A stretch of 64,000 bases of DNA, taken from positions 2,012,130-2,076,129 of the forward strand of contig NZ_VLLL01000005.1 of the NCBI RefSeq assembly GCF_007994225.1, given 5' to 3'. Each line of letters starts with the position of its first letter. Within the stretch, counting starts at the first letter, position 1. Both the position numbers and the translations under genes were made by a program. Under the pieces are notes generated by a model. That model worked only from the letters and a program-made list of their open reading frames with translations, was not told the DNA's origin and ran no database searches. Source of the DNA: Stackebrandtia albiflava (GTDB lineage Bacteria; Actinomycetota; Actinomycetes; Mycobacteriales; Micromonosporaceae). Positions 59,563 through 64,000 of the stretch are shown here, one piece after another.

Positions 59563-61232
59563 CGTCTGCCTCCTTCGGAAGGGTTCTCCGCTACGCTACC
59601 TTCCCACGACCGGAACCGGACCGCAGAACCCACTCTCACCACCGATTCCACCTGCGAACACCACGCAGTCCATCGATGGACGTTTTCGGCGTCACACAAC
59701 CGGAAGGCGTCCGAAACCGATGCGGTACGGTGCGGTGCGTTGGTATTCCCCAAAGAACTGTGGAGATTGAGATGGCGACAGCCGAAGACTGCAAGAAGGC
59801 CCTGGAGAGGTTGGCCAAGCACATCGCCGCCAACAATGAGAAGGTCAAGAACAAGCCCGACCTCGACCGGCGGCTGGCCTGCGACATCACCGACCTTCAG
59901 ATCTCCTTCCACGGCCGGTTCAGCGGCGGCGAACTCGGCGGCATCGCCGAGGGAGACGACCCCGACGCCCAGATCCGTCTCATCACCGGCAGCGACGAAC
60001 TCGTCGCCCTGGTCGACGGGCGCCTGGAACTCGGGAAGGCGTACGCCAGCGGCAAGGTCAAGCTCAAGGCCAGCCTGCTGGACATGCTGAAGCTCAAGAA
60101 GTTGATGTAACTCCGGCTGGTTGGACAATCCGAGCACGTCCAGAGCCTGAGCCGCCGTATCGCCGGCGGCCTCCGGTACGGGGATCTGAGGGGTCAGATC
60201 CCCGTCGTGCTTTCGCGGTGCGACCCCGCCGCCTACCGCGTTCTCCGGCGGGGCGGGGGTACGCCCCCAGGTGAACTCCGCGAGCGCCCGCAACGCGTCC
60301 AGCGGATCACCCGCGCCCGCCAACCGCACGACCCCCGCCGTCTCGGAGACCCGCCACCCCTCGCACCGCACCGAGCCGTCACCGTCACGGCCCACGACCG
60401 GATGTGGATCGTTCACGCCGCCCAGATCCCACGCCAGGTACCGGGGGCGCGCGTGCGGCGGCGTCGCCAAGACGTCCCACGGTGACATGGAACCGCTCAA
60501 CACCATCAGACCCGGATACCCCGCCGCGTTACCGCCGGCGATGTCGGTGTCCCAACGGTCGCCCACCACGAGCGGCCGGCGCGCGCCCGCCTGTTCGGCC
60601 GCCTGGCGGAACATCAGCGGCCCCGGCTTGCCCGCGACCAGATCCGGTGATCGGCCCACCGCGGCCGCCACCACCGACACCAGGGAACCGTTGCCGGGGA
60701 GTTCACCACGCGGAGACGGCATCGTACGGTCGGGGTTGGTGGCGGCCCACAGTGCGCCCTCCCGCACCGCCACGGCGGCCTCGGCGAGCTGTTCCCACCC
60801 GATACCGGGCCCGAAGCCCTGCACGACGGCGGCCACCGCCGTCGACTCGGCCGGCCACACCGGCCGGAGCCCCACCGACGAGATCTCGGCGGCCAACGCC
60901 GAGGTCCCCACGACCATGACGTTGCTCCCCGAGGGCAGGCGCTCCCGCAGCAACACCGCGACCGTCTGCGCCGAGGTACGCACCTCGTCCGGTTCGGCGG
61001 GCACACCGCGTTCCGAGAGCAGCGCGGCCACCTCCGTGGCACTACGGGACGCGTTGTTCGTGACGAAGACTGGGGGGACCCCGGCGGCACGAAGTGACTC
61101 GATGGCCTCCGGTGCCTGCCGGATCGGCTCACCCAACAGGTACACCACGCCGTCGAGGTCCAGGAGAGCCGAATCATGGCGTGCGGTCAACCGCTCGGGT
61201 TCGCTCCACAACCACGTGGTCTCGTCAGCCAT
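59517..61232 (-). CDS. HAD-IIA phosphatase with long antisense-overlapping C-terminal extension
   Basis: The product begins MADETTWLWSEPERLTARHDSALLDLDGVVYLLGEP, where D25 and D27 are the nucleophile and acid/base. It has FVTNNASRS (motif II) and GKPGPLMFRQAAEQAGARRPLVVGDRWDTDIAGGNAAG (motifs III/IV), matching NagD/4-nitrophenylphosphatase-like HAD proteins. The family normally ends near ALDVLGL (about residue 370). No stop occurs there, and the frame runs on about 200 codons, antisense through the whole SCP2 gene, to 59517. The real end may be near 60120 if a stop was lost, so the 3' boundary is uncertain. Confidence 0.75.
   Translation of the reverse strand: MADETTWLWSEPERLTARHDSALLDLDGVVYLLGEPIRQAPEAIESLRAAGVPPVFVTNNASRSATEVAALLSERGVPAEPDEVRTSAQTVAVLLRERLPSGSNVMVVGTSALAAEISSVGLRPVWPAESTAVAAVVQGFGPGIGWEQLAEAAVAVREGALWAATNPDRTMPSPRGELPGNGSLVSVVAAAVGRSPDLVAGKPGPLMFRQAAEQAGARRPLVVGDRWDTDIAGGNAAGYPGLMVLSGSMSPWDVLATPPHARPRYLAWDLGGVNDPHPVVGRDGDGSVRCEGWRVSETAGVVRLAGAGDPLDALRALAEFTWGRTPAPPENAVGGGVAPRKHDGDLTPQIPVPEAAGDTAAQALDVLGLSNQPELHQLLELQHVQQAGLELDLAAGVRLPEFQAPVDQGDEFVAAGDETDLGVGVVSLGDAAEFAAAEPAVEGDLKVGDVAGQPPVEVGLVLDLLIVGGDVLGQPLQGLLAVFGCRHLNLHSSLGNTNAPHRTASVSDAFRLCDAENVHRWTAWCSQVESVVRVGSAVRFRSWEGSVAENPSEGGRRCRTRGALISSWCSV
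59772..60110 (+). CDS. SCP2 sterol-binding-domain protein
   Basis: The 112-residue protein starts MATAEDCKKALERLAKHIAANN. It contains the SCP2-like core LACDITDLQISFHGRFSGGELGGI, DAQIRLITGSDELVALVDGRLELGKAYASGKVKLKASLLDMLKLKKLM. This single-domain SCP2 protein probably binds a lipid in the cytoplasm. It is the only plus-strand gene in this stretch, lying between the phasin-like and HAD genes. GAG lies just upstream of the ATG, but the ribosome-binding site is weak. Confidence 0.88.
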   Translation: MATAEDCKKALERLAKHIAANNEKVKNKPDLDRRLACDITDLQISFHGRFSGGELGGIAEGDDPDAQIRLITGSDELVALVDGRLELGKAYASGKVKLKASLLDMLKLKKLM

Positions 61233-61284
61233 CCAGACAGCGTAAAGGACCGCCACCCGGGATCATCCCGGGTGGCGGTCCACA

Positions 61285-63315
61285 TCAGTCGACGGGCCGA
61301 TCGTCGTCGTCGGGCTCGGCGAGCCACGCGACGCCCTCCAGCTCCAACAGTCGTTCACCGGCCCCGAGTTCGTCGTCCTCGTCGGACGCAGCGACCCGGG
61401 TGAACCACTCCCGTGCCTCGGCGACCCGGCCCTGTTCGGCCAACGCGTCCGCGAACGCGTACCGCAACCGCGGCAACCACGGCTCGGCACGATTCGATTC
61501 GAGTTCGGGGACCTGCAGCATCGCCACCGCGGCGGCCCCCTGCCCCATGTCGCGGCGGGCGCCGGCCGCCACGATGAGCAGTTCGATCCTGGTCTCGTCG
61601 TCGACCTTGGCGCCTTCCAGGTCGCGGTAGGCGTCGACGGCCCTTTCCGGCCGTCCCAGTGCCCGCTCGGCGTCAGCGATCATCGCGAGGTGGGCGCGAG
61701 TGCCGGTGAGGCGTTGCGCGGTGCGCAGTTCGCCGATGGCCAGCTGCCACTGCCCGGCGTGGTACGCGGTGACACCCACCGCCTCACGGACGACGGCGAT
61801 CCGGGACGCGAGACGTCGGGCCACCAAGGCGTGCGCGAGTGCCCGTTCGGGGTCCTCGTCCAGCAGGCGGCCCGCCGCGACGAGGCGCCGACCGGTGTTC
61901 TCGGCCAGGCCCTTGGGCAGCGAGCGCAGACCGGCGCGTGTGTCGGCGTCCAGGTCCCGGTAGTCGACGTCCTCCGGTACCGGGATCTCACCCCGCTCGT
62001 CGTAGTCCTCGACCGGCTCGTCGGCCGGCTCCGTCTCGGCGGCGTCGGGCCGGGCGTGGACCGGGTCGGGTGTTGGTTCATCGGCGGACACGGCGGGCTC
62101 GTTCTGCTCCACGGCCTCTGTCGGTTGATCGGTCACCTCGGGCGCGTGCACCGGGTCCGCGGTCGCCGCTTCCGCCGACAGTTCCGTCACGTCGCCGTCG
62201 GGATCGACCACCGGGCCGGCATCGCGGAACCCACCGGAGCGCGGGCCACGGTCGTCACGGTCGCGGAAGCCGCCACCGGAGCGACGGTCATCGCCACCTC
62301 GGAACCCACCGGAGCGCGGGCCACGGTCGTCACGGTCACGGAAACCGCCACCAGAACGGCGATCGTCACCGCCCCTAAAACCACCCGAACGCGGGCCACG
62401 GTCATCGCGGTCGCGGAACCCGCCGGAACGGGGACCGCGATCGTCGCGGTCACGGAAACCGCCGGAACGCGGGCCGCGGTCATCACGATCGCGGAAGCCC
62501 CCACCGGAGCGTGGACCACGGTCATCACGGTCACGGAAACCACCGGAACGGGGGCCACGGTCGTCGCGGTCGCGGAAGCCGCCACCGGAACGACGGTCGT
62601 CGCTGCCACGGAAACCACCGGAACGGGGGCCACGGTCATCACGGTCACGGAAGCCCCCACCGGAACGGCGGTCATCGCCACCACGGAAGCCACCACCCGA
62701 ACGGGGACCGCGGTCATCGCGGTCGCGGAACCCACCGCCGGCACGGGGGCCACGGTCGTCGCGGAAACCACCAGAGCGACGGTCGTCGCTGCCACGGAAA
62801 CCACCGGAACGCGGGCCACGGTCATCACGGTCACGGAAGCCGCCACCCGAGCGCGGACCGCGATCGTCACGGTCACGGAAGCCCCCACCGGAACGGCGAT
62901 CGTCACCACCACGGAAACCACCAGAGCGCGGACCGCGGTCATCACGGTCACGGAAACCGCCACCGGAGCGACGGTCATCGCCGCCTCGGAACCCACCACC
63001 CGAACGGGGGCCACGATCGTCGCGGTCACGGAAGCCCCCACCGGAACGGCGATCGTCACCACCACGGAAACCACCAGAGCGCGGACCGCGGTCATCACGG
63101 TCACGGAAACCGCCACCCGAGCGACGGTCATCGCCACCACGGAAGCCACCGGAGCGGGGGGCGCGATCGTCGCGCGACGCACCGCGATCCCGGTCCGATC
63201 GTCCACCGTGCTTTCCACCTTGACCGGAGGAGAAGCCGCCACGGCCGCCCTTGCGGTCGTCGTCCCGTCGCCGATCGGAACCCTCGTCGTTTCGGCGTGA
63301 ATCATCGGAAGCCAT
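61285..63315 (-). CDS. TPR-like protein with long RG/DR tandem-repeat N-terminal domain
   Basis: The 676-residue protein has three parts. Residues about 1-60 are polar and basic. Residues about 60-360 are tandem repeats of two alternating units, [13 protein letters not shown] (about 14 copies) and [11 protein letters not shown] (about 9 copies), together an RGG-like low-complexity region. An acidic linker (about 360-450) precedes a TPR-like helical C-terminal domain with [39 protein letters not shown] and the closing [38 protein letters not shown]. Homologues of the C-terminal part lie near tlyA in actinobacteria. It follows the rRNA operon. Confidence 0.85.
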   Translation of the reverse strand: MASDDSRRNDEGSDRRRDDDRKGGRGGFSSGQGGKHGGRSDRDRGASRDDRAPRSGGFRGGDDRRSGGGFRDRDDRGPRSGGFRGGDDRRSGGGFRDRDDRGPRSGGGFRGGDDRRSGGGFRDRDDRGPRSGGFRGGDDRRSGGGFRDRDDRGPRSGGGFRDRDDRGPRSGGFRGSDDRRSGGFRDDRGPRAGGGFRDRDDRGPRSGGGFRGGDDRRSGGGFRDRDDRGPRSGGFRGSDDRRSGGGFRDRDDRGPRSGGFRDRDDRGPRSGGGFRDRDDRGPRSGGFRDRDDRGPRSGGFRDRDDRGPRSGGFRGGDDRRSGGGFRDRDDRGPRSGGFRGGDDRRSGGGFRDRDDRGPRSGGFRDAGPVVDPDGDVTELSAEAATADPVHAPEVTDQPTEAVEQNEPAVSADEPTPDPVHARPDAAETEPADEPVEDYDERGEIPVPEDVDYRDLDADTRAGLRSLPKGLAENTGRRLVAAGRLLDEDPERALAHALVARRLASRIAVVREAVGVTAYHAGQWQLAIGELRTAQRLTGTRAHLAMIADAERALGRPERAVDAYRDLEGAKVDDETRIELLIVAAGARRDMGQGAAAVAMLQVPELESNRAEPWLPRLRYAFADALAEQGRVAEAREWFTRVAASDEDDELGAGERLLELEGVAWLAEPDDDDRPVD
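62216..63160. repeat. Coding tandem repeat array of the RG/DR protein
   Basis: Nearly 950 bases consist of two alternating 36-42-bp units encoding the repeats described in the protein. The units differ mainly at third codon positions. The array is a likely hotspot for length change by slippage or recombination. Confidence 0.85.
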
Positions 63316-63488
63316 GGCGATCACCTTTCCTACCGCCGGGACGAAACCGCGACGGGCCGCTGTGCAATTTCAATATCGATTGATCTTCGGCGGTGTACTC
63401 GCACCGCAAGAACCGGTTGCCCCAGAGGACGCCACCTTAACCCCGTCGCCCGCAGTATGTGCGTCAGGGTCCGTGTTCCGGGCATGAC

Positions 63489-63525
63489 GAAGCCGGGTTG
63501 ACCTCATCGAGGTCAACCCGGCTTC
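63489..63525. terminator. rRNA operon terminator hairpin
   Basis: GAAGCCGGGTTGACCTC and GAGGTCAACCCGGCTTC are perfect 17-base arms with a three-base loop, 11 bases beyond the 5S 3' end. The T-rich side faces the 5S gene, so on the minus strand it acts as a hairpin without a U-tail. Confidence 0.8.
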
Positions 63526-63535
63526 TGTTGTTTTT

Positions 63536-63652
63536 GTCCGGCGGTGTCCTACTCTCCCACTCCCTGTCGGGGGCAGTACCATCGGCGCGGGAAGGCTTAA
63601 CTTCCGGGTTCGGGATGGGACCGGGTGTTTCCCTTCTGCTGTGGCCGCCGGC
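63536..63652 (-). rRNA. rrf: 5S ribosomal RNA
   Basis: The minus strand contains GGTCCCATCCCGAACCCGG, AAGTTAAGCCTTCCCGCGCC, GATGGTACTGCCCC and GGGAGAGTAGGACACCGCC. These are the conserved 5S loops and 3' strand. The ends CCGGCGG and CCGCCGG pair as the terminal helix; the 5' boundary is approximate. Confidence 0.95.
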
Positions 63653-63780
63653 ACGTTCGTGTGCCACGTGTCACCGTGTGCCTGTCCACCCCAAAGGGGG
63701 TGGTGGCCGTCCCCCACGCGTGTGTGGGGGTGGTGTGTGGTTTCAGGTTCGTATAGTGGGTGCGTCGTATCGCGTGTGGT

Positions 63781-64000
63781 GTGTTAAGTGGTCGGCCTGT
63801 TAGTACCAGTCAACTGAACACATTGCTGTGCTTACATTTCTGGCCTATCAACCCAGTCGTCTAGCTGGGGGCCTTCACACCCGAAGGTGTCGGAGACCTT
63901 ATCTTGAAGCGAGTTTCCCGCTTAGATGCTTTCAGCGGTTATCTCTTCCGAACGTAGCTAACCAGCCGTGCCCCTGGCGGGACAACTGGCACACCAGAGG
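63781..64000 (-). rRNA. rrl: 23S ribosomal RNA, 3' end (partial)
   Basis: The plus strand reads as the complement of the 23S 3' terminal region. AGTACTAA-type sequence, here TGGTACTAACAGGCCGACC, lies near the end, and GGTTGATAGGCC precedes it. The 3' end is placed near CCACTTAACAC. The gene continues beyond the window. The 23S-5S spacer is about 130 bp. Confidence 0.95.

Noticed and set aside
62216..63160. CRISPR-like periodic repeats
   Set aside because: The periodic units are in-frame codons of one protein with no unique spacers. No CRISPR array or cas gene was seen in the window.
61690..63300. Plus-strand Thr/Val/Ala-rich repeat frame opposite the RG-repeat protein
   Set aside because: The periodicity is a by-product of the real repeats. 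There is no ribosome-binding site, and the minus-strand frame joins to a conserved TPR-like domain.

Overview
The window is about 64 kb of very GC-rich DNA. GTG and TTG starts, ATGA/GTGA gene overlaps and leaderless promoters are frequent. The gene content points to a filamentous or sporulating actinobacterium: Spo0M paralogues, SteA with a SteB/MctB-like partner, MurJ, a PknB-type kinase, ScpA/ScpB with ParA and XerD, TlyA, and a lysine-rich phasin-like protein. The order HAD-tlyA-nadK-recN-steA-steB-murJ-pyrG-nudix-ald-xerD-parA-scpAB-rluB-cmk-der resembles Micromonosporales and Glycomycetales (Stackebrandtia-like) chromosomes. That placement is inference from gene order and family recognition, not from a database search.

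Region 1 (1-17.5 kb) holds metabolism, transport and regulation. It contains an ArsR-like regulator cut by the window edge and a divergent MFS exporter, a membrane Ser/Thr kinase, an FmdB zinc-ribbon protein, a DMT transporter, a double GNAT protein, three tandem Spo0M paralogues, a spermidine-synthase-like methyltransferase, pirin, a DinB protein, an arginine antiporter-arginine deiminase pair, a lipoprotein, PolX, and a TetR/membrane-protein operon with a clear palindromic operator.

Region 2 (17.5-31.5 kb) is accessory. It contains an eight-cysteine peptide gene behind a dyad-symmetric site, a frameshifted small membrane gene, a LysE exporter, a secreted subtilase, a PolA-like polymerase that overlaps a GNAT gene, an FtsX-like ABC transporter divergent from a NarL-type two-component system, an ECF sigma factor coupled to an Ogt methyltransferase, a compact P450 with a PEP-mutase-family enzyme, and a PD-(D/E)XK endonuclease-like gene beside tRNA-Pro(GGG).

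Region 3 (31.5-61.3 kb, almost all minus strand) is the conserved chromosome-maintenance, cell-wall and nucleotide cluster. It covers GTPase Der, CMP kinase, an SDR enzyme, RluB-type pseudouridine synthase, ScpB/ScpA, ParA, XerD, alanine dehydrogenase, a Nudix hydrolase, CTP synthase, the MurJ cell-envelope block, SteA/SteB, RecN, NAD kinase, TlyA, a phasin-like protein and a HAD phosphatase. A plus-strand glycine-betaine ABC operon interrupts it. A 198-bp element with perfect terminal inverted repeats follows that operon, and a short tandem repeat lies at the 3' end of rluB.

Region 4 (61.3-64 kb) has a protein with a long Arg/Gly/Asp tandem-repeat domain plus a TPR-like domain. It lies immediately downstream of the 3' end of a minus-strand rRNA operon (5S and partial 23S). 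No CRISPR array, complete IS element or prophage was seen. The items most worth follow-up are the eight-cysteine peptide locus, the RG-repeat/TPR protein, the HAD gene that reads antisense through the SCP2 gene, the inverted-repeat element, the compact P450, and the probable CTG start of xerD.
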